A stretch of DNA of 64,000 bases from Legionella worsleiensis (lineage in GTDB: Bacteria > Pseudomonadota > Gammaproteobacteria > Legionellales > Legionellaceae): the NCBI RefSeq assembly GCF_001467535.1, contig NZ_LNZC01000001.1, positions 1 to 64,000 of the forward strand, read 5' to 3'. A model generated the notes under the pieces. That model was not told the origin of the DNA, made no database searches, and saw only the letters and a list, made by a program, of their open reading frames with translations. Position numbers and translations under genes: made by a program. This document shows positions 38,107 to 48,900 of the stretch, piece by piece (position 1 is the first letter of the stretch; the number at the start of each line of letters is the position of its first letter).

Positions 38107-39393
38107 TCATGGTATTGGAGAAGACATGCGCTTTTCATCTTCGTTATCGTGCTGGTCAACTTGAGGTTCCAGCATGAAGAGCAATTTTGTAAGCATTGAA
38201 TCTCTTCTGACATAATTATTATGAAAATTGCGTATTCTTGGTCTTGCCATGATGGAATCATCAAGGACAAGTGATGAGCGAATTGTAGCGGAGTACTGCA
38301 ATGCTAAAATATCTATATCTCCTACTTCCTCAAAGCCATTAGAGCTTAAATCAACGGATTCGAGATGCTTTGGCAGGTTTTTCATAATGTGGATGAGAGC
38401 AGGCAGTGATTTTTGGCGGAACTGGTTTCTACCTAAATCAAGCGATTGCAAGCATTTGGGAAGGGTATTTATGATGGCATACAGGCTTTTAGAGGATTTG
38501 AGGTAAAGAAGGTTTCCACTTAGATCAAGAACATGTAAGCCCTGGGGAAGTTGTAGGATAATCGCCTGAAGGCTTTCGCCTGATTTTTTGTAGAGTGCAT
38601 TTCCGCTCAAAGAAAGTGAGCGCAAATCTCTTGGCAGGGCACTTATGATAATCACAAGATTTTCAACAGAATGATTAAAAAACAGGTTGTTATTGCCCAG
38701 ATTAAGCGTATGCAAATGTGCAGGTAATGCCCTGAGAATAGAAACAAACTCCAGTGCTGATTTGAGGTAGAGACGATTTCCGCTTAACTCAAGTGATTTC
38801 AGATGAGCTGGCAAGGCTTTAATGAGTCGACATAATATATTGCCGTCTTGCATACCAAGAGCATTTTCACGTAAATCCAGTGAACTCAGATGCTCGGGCA
38901 GTGCCTGAAAAAGATCTCTGAGTTCCACGTAGGATTTACTGCCAAGATCATTGCCATACAAATCCAGCTCCTGCAGCGTTTCAGGTAAACTGTTTATGAC
39001 GGCGGCCAGATTAAGGCTGGATTTTGGGGCGGGTGAATTCCAGCCCAAACCAAGGGATTTCAGGTTTGGTGATAGAGCACCCATAACCTGTTCCAGATAG
39101 GTGGTGGGTTTGGTAAACAGTTTGTTCCAACCCAGATCGAGAGATTCAAGGCCAACGGGTAACGCCTTAATTAGGGCTACAAATTCTGAAACGGGTTTAA
39201 GAAAGAGGCCATTGGAGCGTAAATTAAGTGAGCGGGTGCGCTTCGGAAGGGCTTTCATAATGGTTACAACATCGTCACAGGTTAGTTTACCAAGATTATT
39301 TCTGCTGAAATCTATATCGGTTACAAGCCTGGGAAGTCGCCCCAGTTCAAGAACAATCTGTGGTACTGTTTTTCCATAAAAACAAACTTTCAT
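38107..39393 (-). CDS. Leucine-rich-repeat protein (ribonuclease-inhibitor type), effector candidate
   Basis: A 428-residue protein made almost entirely of about twelve leucine-rich repeats of 29 residues, of ribonuclease-inhibitor type (LESLDLGWNKL, LQELDLYGNDL, LSSLDLRENAL, LKSLELSGNRL, LHVLDLSGNLL). They form a horseshoe for protein binding. A short N-cap (MKVCFYGKTVPQIVLELG) comes first and a polar, basic, Asp/Glu-ending tail last, with no other domain. LRR proteins of this type are frequent among Legionella effectors (the LegL class). No ubiquitin-ligase domain is visible. No signal peptide. Confidence 0.85.
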   Translation of the reverse strand: MKVCFYGKTVPQIVLELGRLPRLVTDIDFSRNNLGKLTCDDVVTIMKALPKRTRSLNLRSNGLFLKPVSEFVALIKALPVGLESLDLGWNKLFTKPTTYLEQVMGALSPNLKSLGLGWNSPAPKSSLNLAAVINSLPETLQELDLYGNDLGSKSYVELRDLFQALPEHLSSLDLRENALGMQDGNILCRLIKALPAHLKSLELSGNRLYLKSALEFVSILRALPAHLHTLNLGNNNLFFNHSVENLVIIISALPRDLRSLSLSGNALYKKSGESLQAIILQLPQGLHVLDLSGNLLYLKSSKSLYAIINTLPKCLQSLDLGRNQFRQKSLPALIHIMKNLPKHLESVDLSSNGFEEVGDIDILALQYSATIRSSLVLDDSIMARPRIRNFHNNYVRRDSMLTKLLFMLEPQVDQHDNEDEKRMSSPIP

Positions 39394-39730
39394 ATGTTAT
39401 CCTTAAGAATTCAGCCCCTTAAGCAGTGAGCGTTTCCGATCTTTTGCCGATGATGAATAATCATCTTAGCATAATGAATTTTTATTTTCATAGACTCAAA
39501 TTTAAACGAGTTGCTATAGACTGAGACGAGTATGGATAGGTTTACGTAGTGATTTTTACAGTTATTCCAAGTCCTTGTTAGAGACAGCCCTAAAGCATTA
39601 ATCAGAATCTATTGAAACCCTGCACTACATTCCTTATCATTATTTAGGTTATTATGAGCATGTGACTGGGTATAGATGGTTGAATATACCCGGATTGCAT
39701 TAGATTGAAGTGTTAGCTAGGGACAGCCTC
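39394..39730. other. Divergent intergenic region
   Basis: About 340 bases lie between the LRR gene (minus) and the membrane spermidine-synthase-like gene (plus). AT-rich, with no supported gene, repeat or RNA. Promoters for both genes must lie here. Confidence 0.5.
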
Positions 39731-41845
39731 GTGTTGCGTTTTCTTTTTCCTGTCAGTTTGTTTTTTAGTGCCGTGCTTTTGTTCAGCATCCAGCCCATGG
39801 TTGCCAAAGCCATTTTGCCCGTCTACGGCGGAACGCCTGCCGTGTGGACTGTTTGCATGCTTTTTTTTCAGGGTATATTGCTCGTCTCTTATGGGTATGT
39901 ATGGCTGTTGAGCGTTTTGAATCGTTCATTTCTTTGGCGTTTAGTTCATACTGCTTTGTTGGCATCAAGCCTGGTTGCAATTCCTCTTTTATTCCATCCT
40001 TCGGAAATGAATGGACATCCTGAATGGAATATCTTGAGTGATTTATTAGCCCAATTGGGTTTGCCTTTGTTAGTTGTTGGGGCATCAGCACCTTTATTGC
40101 AGTTTGCTTATAGTCAGACTACCAGTAAAGGCGCATCTGATCCTTATTATCTGTATGCAGCAAGCAATCTGGGTAGTTTAATCACTCTGTTGATGTATCC
40201 CTGGCTTATTGAAAAAGCATGGGGTATGACGCTGCAATTTCACCTTTGGAGTGTAGGGTACTTAGCATATCTGCTGTTGTTATTATTCGTATTATATACC
40301 GTGCGTTACAAGCCTTTGGAACAGCAACGTGTCGCTTTAGGCCCTTTACCTTGGCGCTCTATGGCGTATTGGGTCTTTTTAGGTTTTATTCCTTGCAGCT
40401 TGATGTTGGGTGTCACTTTGTATATTTCTACGGATGTTGCAGCAACACCGTTATTTTGGGTAGTGCCCTTAGCCCTGTATTTACTGACTTTTGTTTTAAC
40501 TTTTACTCATAAACCCTGGCTATCTGACGAGTGGATTAAACGAAACTGTATTTTTTTTCTGATCTTTACGCTATTGGGTTATATTTTAAAACCCAATCAG
40601 GTTCAAGTTTGGCAGGTGATTCTTGCCAATCTGGCCAGTTTTTTTATTTTGGCTATGCTGTGTCACAGGCAATTGTTTCTACGAAGACCCCAACCGCATT
40701 TGTTGACTTTATTTTATTTTTGTCTGGCTCTTGGCGGGGTGCTTGCCGGTGTGTTTAATGGGATAGTTGCCACGCATTTGTTCAATCAAATTTATGAATA
40801 CCCGCTTGCTATTTTATTGAGTTTATTTGTTTTACCTTTGGCTCATTTTGCCAAGGATTGGTGGATTCCACTTGTTGTGACGTGTTTGCTGATGCTGCAT
40901 TGTTTCATTCCGCACATCTATGGCTATGCCGGATTTTCAACCTTTCAGATTTGTGCTTTTATGGCATTGATGGTGATTGTTGTTTTTCATCAGAGTAGAT
41001 TCGGACTTATTGCATCATTGGTTATTGTATTTGCTTTTCTCTATTCCCCCTTTTTTTTAGATAGCTCTATCCTGTTACAGCAACGGAATTTTTTTGGCGT
41101 GAAACAAGTTTTGATGAAGGAAAATACTCATGTTTTGATCAGTCAGTCTACGGTGCATGGTTTTCAGTTGCTTGGAGAAAAAAAACCAATCAGTGGATTC
41201 AGAGCTTATTACGGAGCAATAAAATCGGTTGTTGAGGCGATGCAACGTGAACGACCTGCCATGTCTGTTACAGTATTAGGCTTGGGGGCTGGAACAATGG
41301 CATGTCAGTTTAGGGAAACAGATCAGTTAAAGATTATTGAAATTGATCAACAAATGATTGATTTGGCTCGAAATCCAAAATTATTTACTTATCTGCGTGA
41401 TTGTTTGCCTTCTGTTGAGGTAATTAAAGACGATGGTCGTTTGGCTTTGCATAAAATACCGGACGGATCACAAGATCTTATTTTGCTGGATGCCTTTAAT
41501 TCGGATGCCATTCCTGTGCATTTGATGACTCGTGAAGCATTTACTTTGTACCAGCAAAAATTAAGCAAAAATGGCGTGATTTTAGTGAACTTAAGCAACC
41601 GCCATCTTAAATTATTGCCAGTACTTAATTCCATCAGTCGCTCGTTGGATATGGTATTACTCAATCTGGTTCACAAAGGAATTCCCAGGCTCGGGCAATT
41701 TGATTCAGAATGGGCTTTGCTCACCACGAATGAGCCTTTGGTGATGCAGGTAATGAAAGGAACAGCATGGCGTTTTGTTAGTGACAATACCCAATTCTCA
41801 TGGACTGATGACTATTCTAACCTAATCCCGTTGTTGAAATGGTAA
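39731..41845 (+). CDS. Membrane-fused spermidine-synthase-like protein
   Basis: About 704 residues. The first ~440 are hydrophobic, with a dozen or so membrane helices (from PVSLFFSAVLLFSIQPMVAK). The C-terminal ~260 are a soluble aminopropyltransferase/methyltransferase-like Rossmann domain: TVLGLGAGTMACQF (motif I), IIEIDQQMIDLA, then IKDDGRLAL and QDLILLDAFNSDAIPVHL, as in spermidine synthases. Such fusions are widespread but their substrate is not established. GTG 39731 with AGGGA upstream is preferred; GTG 39710 would add seven residues. Monocistronic. Confidence 0.85.
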   Translation: MLRFLFPVSLFFSAVLLFSIQPMVAKAILPVYGGTPAVWTVCMLFFQGILLVSYGYVWLLSVLNRSFLWRLVHTALLASSLVAIPLLFHPSEMNGHPEWNILSDLLAQLGLPLLVVGASAPLLQFAYSQTTSKGASDPYYLYAASNLGSLITLLMYPWLIEKAWGMTLQFHLWSVGYLAYLLLLLFVLYTVRYKPLEQQRVALGPLPWRSMAYWVFLGFIPCSLMLGVTLYISTDVAATPLFWVVPLALYLLTFVLTFTHKPWLSDEWIKRNCIFFLIFTLLGYILKPNQVQVWQVILANLASFFILAMLCHRQLFLRRPQPHLLTLFYFCLALGGVLAGVFNGIVATHLFNQIYEYPLAILLSLFVLPLAHFAKDWWIPLVVTCLLMLHCFIPHIYGYAGFSTFQICAFMALMVIVVFHQSRFGLIASLVIVFAFLYSPFFLDSSILLQQRNFFGVKQVLMKENTHVLISQSTVHGFQLLGEKKPISGFRAYYGAIKSVVEAMQRERPAMSVTVLGLGAGTMACQFRETDQLKIIEIDQQMIDLARNPKLFTYLRDCLPSVEVIKDDGRLALHKIPDGSQDLILLDAFNSDAIPVHLMTREAFTLYQQKLSKNGVILVNLSNRHLKLLPVLNSISRSLDMVLLNLVHKGIPRLGQFDSEWALLTTNEPLVMQVMKGTAWRFVSDNTQFSWTDDYSNLIPLLKW

Positions 41846-41871
41846 ATCCTTTGATGAGATGCGCTTCGTTA

Positions 41872-41902
41872 GCCCTGTTTGAAACCTGATTCCAAACAGG
41901 GC
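41872..41902. terminator. Stem-loop between convergent genes
   Basis: GCCCTGTTTG and CAAACAGGGC form a perfect 10-pair stem around an 11-base loop, in the 74-base gap between the spermidine-synthase-like gene and parE. No T-run, so a bidirectional or weak terminator. Confidence 0.6.
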
Positions 41903-41919
41903 GTAAGAGGGAGCATAAG

Positions 41920-43800
41920 TTATACCTCAGCAAGATTTCCTTTGGTTTCTAACCAGATTTTTCTGTCTCCAGCCCGTTTTTTATTCAGCATCATATCCAT
42001 TACGGCTTCCGTGGACTCTTCGTCATCCAAAGTGAGCTGTACCAAACGACGCGTATTGGGATCCATGGTTGTTTCTCTTAATTGAATGGGATTCATTTCG
42101 CCCAATCCCTTGAAACGCTGTACGTTAATTTTAGCCTTTGATGTTTGGTTGAGATGATGAATGATTCGTGTTTTTTCCTCATCATCGAGGGCGTAGTGGA
42201 CAATTTTACCTGCATCGATGCGATACAATGGCGGCATGGCGACAAAAACGTGGCCGGCTTTAACCAGTGGTTTAAAATGGCGCAGGAATAGGGCACATAT
42301 CAAGGTGGCAATATGCGCACCATCGGAGTCGGCATCAGCAAGAATGCATAATTTACCATAACGAAGACCGCTAAGATCATCTGAACCTGGATCTACGCCA
42401 ATAGCTACAGAAATGTCATGAATTTCCTGTGAAGCCAATACCTGAGAGGAATCAACTTCCCAAGAGTTCAGAATTTTACCACGCAGGGGTAAAATGGCCT
42501 GAAAATCCTTGTTGCGTGCCTGTTTGGCTGAACCACCTGCTGAATCTCCTTCTACTAAAAAAAGTTCAGCCTGGCTCAAGTCACTTTGCAAACAATCGGC
42601 CAGTTTTCCAGGTAAGGCCGGCCCCTGACTCACTCGTTTTCTTGCTACTTGTTTGGCTTGTTTCAAGCGTTTTTGCGCCCGTTCTATTGCTAAAGCGGCT
42701 ATTGCTTCGCCTTGATTGCGATGCTGATTAAGCCAGAGTGAAAAAGCATCTTTGATGACGTTACTCACAAAGGCTGCAGTTTGGCGGGAGCTTAATCGTT
42801 CTTTGGTTTGTCCTGCAAATTGGGGTTCTTTCATTTTGACAGATAAAACGTATTGGCAAGGTTCCCAAAGATCATCAGCCGTCAGTTTGACACCTCGGGG
42901 CAAAAGATTGCGTAATTCGCAAAATTCAGCCATAGCATCAAATAAGCCGGAGCGTAATCCATTGACGTGAGTTCCGCCCTGAGCGGTTGGAATCAAATTC
43001 ACATAACTTTCGTTTAAAGAACTGTTTGCCGCATCAGACCAAACCAATGCCCAATCAACTGTTGCTTCATCGCTTTTGAATTCACCAGAAAAAGGGGTTT
43101 CCGGTAAATAATCAACCGGTAAGGTCTGGCTTAAGTAATCGGTCAAACCGTGTTCATAACACCAATGCGTTTCTTCATTGGTTGTTTTGTTGATAAAAGT
43201 CATGGATAGACCAGTACATAAAACAGCCTTTGCTCTTAAAACATGAGTGAGGTGCTTTAGCGAAATTTTGGTAGTGTCAAAATATTTGGCATTAGGCCAA
43301 AAACGAATAATAGTGCCTGTATCTCTTTTTTTGGTTATACCCGCTTCATTCAGTTCGCAGAGTTTATCGCCATTCGCAAAAGACATTTGATAGACAGTGC
43401 CATTGCGTTTGATGGTGACATCAAGCCGTTCAGATAAGGCGTTGACTACCGATACTCCCACGCCATGAAGTCCGCCGGAAAAACTGTAATTTTTATCTGA
43501 AAATTTACCGCCTGCATGTAAACGAGTCATGATGACCTCAACGCCGCTAAGCCCTAATTGGGGATGCAGATCGACGGGCATGCCCCGCCCGTTATCTTCG
43601 ACTTCAACTGAGCCGTCTTCATGAAGTGTGACTTTAATATGGCTTGCAAATCCTGCGAGTACCTCATCCACGCTATTGTCAATTACTTCCTGAGCCAAAT
43701 GGTTTGGCCGGGTGGTATCGGTATACATGCCCGGACGTCTTTGCACAGGCTCAAGTCCATTGAGTACTTCAATCGCTTCTGCTGTATAATTTTCGCTCAT
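41920..43800 (-). CDS. parE: DNA topoisomerase IV subunit B (ParE)
   Basis: A 626-residue GHKL ATPase plus TOPRIM subunit of topoisomerase IV, which decatenates daughter chromosomes. N-terminal VIDNSVDEVLAG, VEDNGRGMPVD and GGLHGVGVSVVNALS bind ATP. VEGDSAGGSAKQARN and LADADSDGAHIATL are the TOPRIM acids. The length and lack of the long GyrB insert favour ParE over GyrB. Divergent from the ABC ATPase gene. Confidence 0.96.
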   Translation of the reverse strand: MSENYTAEAIEVLNGLEPVQRRPGMYTDTTRPNHLAQEVIDNSVDEVLAGFASHIKVTLHEDGSVEVEDNGRGMPVDLHPQLGLSGVEVIMTRLHAGGKFSDKNYSFSGGLHGVGVSVVNALSERLDVTIKRNGTVYQMSFANGDKLCELNEAGITKKRDTGTIIRFWPNAKYFDTTKISLKHLTHVLRAKAVLCTGLSMTFINKTTNEETHWCYEHGLTDYLSQTLPVDYLPETPFSGEFKSDEATVDWALVWSDAANSSLNESYVNLIPTAQGGTHVNGLRSGLFDAMAEFCELRNLLPRGVKLTADDLWEPCQYVLSVKMKEPQFAGQTKERLSSRQTAAFVSNVIKDAFSLWLNQHRNQGEAIAALAIERAQKRLKQAKQVARKRVSQGPALPGKLADCLQSDLSQAELFLVEGDSAGGSAKQARNKDFQAILPLRGKILNSWEVDSSQVLASQEIHDISVAIGVDPGSDDLSGLRYGKLCILADADSDGAHIATLICALFLRHFKPLVKAGHVFVAMPPLYRIDAGKIVHYALDDEEKTRIIHHLNQTSKAKINVQRFKGLGEMNPIQLRETTMDPNTRRLVQLTLDDEESTEAVMDMMLNKKRAGDRKIWLETKGNLAEV

Positions 43801-44014
43801 AGGAATTCACTTTAATTGAAACTTAATCTGTATAGGATACATCAATTGTTGCAAGGGTGGGATAGCCAGCATTTGAAAATCGATTACTTGGGTTGATTTT
43901 TTTTCATTTACTGGTTGTTAGGTATTATATCATATTCAAGACTGTGAGTGCACCAGTTGCCACTGAAGACCTTCTCTTGTTAGAGTGTACGATTATGGCT
44001 TTGTGGCTTGTCTC

Positions 44015-45823
44015 ATGCAAAATAGTGCTGAAATTAATAATTTATCGGTTGCTTTTCAAAGTCCAGCAACACTGATAACGGCTTTGAATAACGTTCAGTT
44101 TACTCTATATCCGGGGGAAACCCTGGTTTTATTGGGGGAATCAGGATGTGGGAAATCGCTCACCTCTTTAGCACTCATGCGGTTGTTACCAAAATCAGGG
44201 GTTTATGGTGCTAAAAGCCAAATCAGTATTCACGGTGAAGACATATTAAATCTTCCTGAATACTTGATGAGGCAATTAAGAGGCCGACGTCTGGCGATGA
44301 TTTTTCAAGAACCAATGACTGCTTTAAATCCGGTCATGACCATTGGCGATCAGATTGCCGAAGTTCTTATGAGGCATCATTCCCTGAAAACTGATGCGGT
44401 GCAAGATGCGTTAATTTCTCTATTGACCGAGGTGGAAATGCCTCAGCCGAAGGAACGAATCCATCAGTATCCGCATCAATTATCAGGAGGACAAAAACAG
44501 CGTGTGGTTATCGCCATGGCCTTAGCGTGTAACCCCGAGATTTTAATTGCAGATGAACCAACAACAGCTCTGGATGTAACCATTCAGGCTCAGATTTTGG
44601 CTTTATTAAAAAAATTACAAAAAAAGCATCAAATGAGTCTCTTATTGATCACGCATGATTTGGGTGTAGCCAGAGCAATGGCCGATAGAGTGTGTGTGAT
44701 GTATGCTGGTCAGGTCGTTGAGCAGGCAAAAGTTGGTGATTTCTTTACGCAAGTTAGCCATCCTTATGTGCAACAATTGCTGGCTTCTCTTCCTTCTTTT
44801 GCAAAACGCGATGAAAAATTATCTATTATTCCCGGCAATGTGCCAAGCCTGGATGCCTTACCTTCTGGTTGCCGATTTCATCCTCGCTGCGTTTATGCCT
44901 TTGATCGATGCAAACATGAGGAGCCGCAGTTACAAGAGGTCAATCAACGCCTGCTGCGCTGTCATTTGTATCCTGAGGCCAATGATTTACCTCCCTTAAA
45001 AAAAGAACCTGTTGCCTGGGGCTGTGCACAACAGGAAACGGAGACTGTATTCACAGTTAGGGATTTATCCGTTCAGTATGTTCATAAAAAAGCATTATTT
45101 AGCCGAAATAAGACAATATTCAAGGCAGTTGATGGTTTAAGTTTTAGCTTGCAGCAGGGTAAGACATTAGCTCTGGTTGGCGAATCAGGATGTGGAAAAA
45201 CAACCGCCAGCCGTGCTTTACTGCGTTTGATACCCGTTGCTGGAGGTGCTATTGAATTCAAAGGAATGGATGTTCTTGCCTTGCGACGAGGTGGATTAAG
45301 AGAGTATAGAAAAAAAGTGCAAATAATATTTCAAGATCCCTTTTCTTCTATGAACCCACGAATGACAGTGGGCGAAATTATTGCTGAGGGCATGCACGCT
45401 CAGGGGATGAGTTCTGTAGTGATTTCCCGCAGACAAAAACAATTAATCGAACAGGTTAATTTGCCCAGCAGCAGTTTGCATCGATATCCTCATCAATTTT
45501 CTGGAGGGCAAAGACAGCGTATTTGTATTGCCCGAGCGTTGGCCACTGAGCCTGAGGTATTGATTTGCGATGAGCCTACCAGTGCTCTTGATGTATCAGT
45601 GCAAGCGCAAATTTTAAATTTATTAAAAGAATTACAGCAGGAGACAGGGATATCCTATCTGTTTATCACGCATAATATGGCGGTTGTATCTTATATTGCG
45701 GATCATGTTTTGGTAATGAAAGACGGTCTGTCTGTAGAATATGGCCCATGTTCCCGGATTTTAAAACACCCTGAGCATCCCTACACTCGCCAATTACTGG
45801 CTGCGGTTTTAGATACCGAATAA
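44015..45823 (+). CDS. Fused double ABC ATPase of the peptide/oligopeptide (YejF-like) type
   Basis: About 602 residues with two complete nucleotide-binding domains in tandem. Each has Walker A ([30 protein letters not shown]), Q-loop ([30 protein letters not shown]), signature ([30 protein letters not shown]) and Walker B. Between them is the oligopeptide-binding C-terminal extension ([20 protein letters not shown]) typical of DppD/OppD-type ATPases. It should power uptake of peptides or related compounds, but no permease or binding-protein gene is adjacent. ATG 44015 ([14 protein letters not shown]) is preferred; GTG 43985 would add ten poor residues. Confidence 0.9.
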   Translation: MQNSAEINNLSVAFQSPATLITALNNVQFTLYPGETLVLLGESGCGKSLTSLALMRLLPKSGVYGAKSQISIHGEDILNLPEYLMRQLRGRRLAMIFQEPMTALNPVMTIGDQIAEVLMRHHSLKTDAVQDALISLLTEVEMPQPKERIHQYPHQLSGGQKQRVVIAMALACNPEILIADEPTTALDVTIQAQILALLKKLQKKHQMSLLLITHDLGVARAMADRVCVMYAGQVVEQAKVGDFFTQVSHPYVQQLLASLPSFAKRDEKLSIIPGNVPSLDALPSGCRFHPRCVYAFDRCKHEEPQLQEVNQRLLRCHLYPEANDLPPLKKEPVAWGCAQQETETVFTVRDLSVQYVHKKALFSRNKTIFKAVDGLSFSLQQGKTLALVGESGCGKTTASRALLRLIPVAGGAIEFKGMDVLALRRGGLREYRKKVQIIFQDPFSSMNPRMTVGEIIAEGMHAQGMSSVVISRRQKQLIEQVNLPSSSLHRYPHQFSGGQRQRICIARALATEPEVLICDEPTSALDVSVQAQILNLLKELQQETGISYLFITHNMAVVSYIADHVLVMKDGLSVEYGPCSRILKHPEHPYTRQLLAAVLDTE

Positions 45824-45929
45824 TTTTCTTCAGGATTTCTTAAGTATTAATATGTTATATTTTGTGCATTGAATTATACTCAACCAGATTACAATATGGC
45901 TAGTCTGGATATAAGGGAGACTTTCCTGC

Positions 45930-48900
45930 ATGAAGAGCGCATTAGACATATTAATAGCCGGGAATGTTACTGAATTTGTTAAACAGTTGGAAACTTTTAG
46001 TCAACAGGATAAAACGCTTTCAGATGATTTAAAATCCACCATTAAAATATTAACTTTTTTTGGCAAAGAAGCTTCTGAAAGCCAGTTTGAACTATTACTG
46101 GAACTTAAAGAGCATCTAAAAAACCATCATGTTTTACTAAATGACATTGCTGGTTTGTTCGATTATCCACCTTATCCTAATCTTATTGATTTCTCCAAGC
46201 AAATTAAGAAAAATTCATTGGAATTAAGAGCTTATATCGACTTCTTTGATAAAGATCCTAAAGCGGGGCGTAATCCCAAGGTAACAAAAGGTCTAGTTGC
46301 GCAATTAACTGAGGACATTTTGGAAGAACATTTTGATACTTCCAGATTAGGTCATGTCGTTGCCAACATTCAAAACCTTGAAGACGGTTCAAATTTGCCA
46401 TCATCCAGGCAGATGGATTTGGTTCAGCAAGTTGTCTACATCAATGCCGTTGGCCGAGAATGCCCCTTAAGTGTTAAAAACAGAACCTATACCGATTTAA
46501 CCAATCAAAGCAGAGTACAGCTGCGCTATTTGTCTGATCTTTTTATCGAGCGTGTCAATGATCCTCTATCGGACATAGCTGACAGGATTAAAGCACAGCT
46601 TAATTTGATTGCGGTGATGAGGGAGCAATATTTTCGTTGTACAGGCGTTTTTCTTAATATAACCCAGATTGTTGCCGTACTTTTGACTTTAAATGAATTA
46701 AACCACAATGGATCTGTTGAATTACCTCCGGATGCGAATCAGTACCATACCAAAGCATTTCTTGCTGCATTGCAATGGGCTTTTACCCAAGGCAATAAGG
46801 AATCATCAGCTCAGTCCCAATTGCCTTTAAACACCTTCAGCTCAACAGACGTGAAGAATTTTTTTACTTTTATTGGGGTACATGGTAGTGAATTGTCTGA
46901 TGCTGAACCTGAAGAGCACTACACGGAAGAGTACTGCAAAGCAGAAATTGTCGGCTTAAGCAAAAACACGGATATGAAACAGGCATTTCGTGTTCCATCA
47001 CATCACGGAGTTACTTATCAGGATGTTAACGCAGATGATTTAAACTACAGCCTGGAGTACCTGCAAAGTATTCATTTAGCCCTGAATACTGCAAAGCCAG
47101 GACAGCCTATAGTTTTAATTGCCAGGACTATTGAACATGCTCAGGCTTTAAATAACCAGTTATCTGATTATTGCAAAATACAGGGTAAATCAGTTGAGCT
47201 TAAGACGTTTTCTGGTATGGAGTCTGTTGAGACACGCAGGCGTTGGTTTCGCTCTGGGGCGAATGTTCCCAGAATAGCAATTACGCTGCCTGATTGTGCA
47301 TTATATGGCGAATTTAACTCCATTCGCTCTAATGGCTGCCTGGCTATTCAAACTTATGTTAATAAACCAGCCCAAACAAAAAGAATAATTAACAACCTCG
47401 TCAAATTTGGAAAACCAACCCGGTTTTATGTGATTGATGAAGAACAAGGTGCGGTATCTTCATTGCATGGTTCATTGGAAACAGAACAGGATAAAATCCA
47501 ATTACTCAAAGCCATTCAAGACTATCGCAGCAATAAAGATAGAGAAAAAGCCGTTGAGCGATACTATGTGCAATCAGTTAATACTATTCAACGAGTGATA
47601 CTGGAGCAGTTTGATGACTGGAAGGAATTATTGCATCAAATTTACCCTCAATCTGAATGGAAACAACTGGATTCAGATCTGTTAATGATGCAACAGGATT
47701 TAATCAAAAATCTCGAGTTTCAATGGCAACATTGCTTAAAAGAAAACAACACTCAGGGCGATAATCCTTACCGAAGACGTATATCCAACAAGAGGATGGA
47801 TACCAGTACTCTGGATAAGGCTTTGAGTGATTACGAGCGTGAAGTTGAAGACCTTTGGGTCAAAACCAGACAGTTATTAAAAGAAAAAACGACATTAAAA
47901 TTAATTCCTGATTCAGTTAATGCGTTACGTGCCTTATACCTGGAGGAAGTCAGTCTTGGCGAGCAACTCAAACGTAATAAACTGGTGACCCGAGATAACA
48001 TAAAGCTTGCCGGACATGAAAAAAGAAAAGCCAAAAGAATCGTGGCTTCAGCTCTCGATGTTAACGGCGCCATGCTGAAATATTCGGATGGTAATCTCAA
48101 ACACTACAGACAGCCTTACATTCACCATCAAATCAAGTTAATGGCCAAAGACATCACCAAAGAAATCAATCAATCATCTCTGGATTCCAATATTAAAAAA
48201 GAGTTGATTGAACGAGTCAATAAAGCGGACTCTCTGATTGCTCTTGAGTTGATTTTGATTGATTATGAGACGCAAGGCTTAAGACCGCAACATAAATCCC
48301 AGAAATACCGAATGCAGCCTGTAATTCATGAATTAATTCGAGTGCATATGCAATCTGGAGCAGAGACAAACCCTGAAATTCAACAGATAAAAAACATTTA
48401 TTTAGACAATGTGGTAGATGATATTATTCAACAACTGGAAGAATCTTTATCTTGGGCAAAAGAAGAAAACAGGGGTTTTTTGTATTTTCTGGAACGGACT
48501 GCAGCAAAAAATGCAGCGCATGAATTGCTCGGGGTAGTTGAGGTATTGAAAAAAGCTCAAAATCCTGACGATCAAAAACACGCATTGAAAAATTTGTTTA
48601 AAAAACTGAGTCAACATCAAGCACAACTTAATGGTGTATGGTTATTTTCTTTTGGACATAAAAACATTCGTGATTCCATAAACCATACCCTGAATACATT
48701 TAACGATTTAACAGTGATTGGCAGTGATGAACATGCACTCAGTACTGATTTTATTAACGAATGTAGAGAAGAAGCACAAACCGAAGCAATAACCCAAAAA
48801 ATACTAGCCGTGCTAAAATCTCTCGAAAAACGGCATAGCCCATGGTTAGGAGCGGATGAGGATTGGCTGGATGTGATCGGAGCTCTGGCTGTTATTCATA

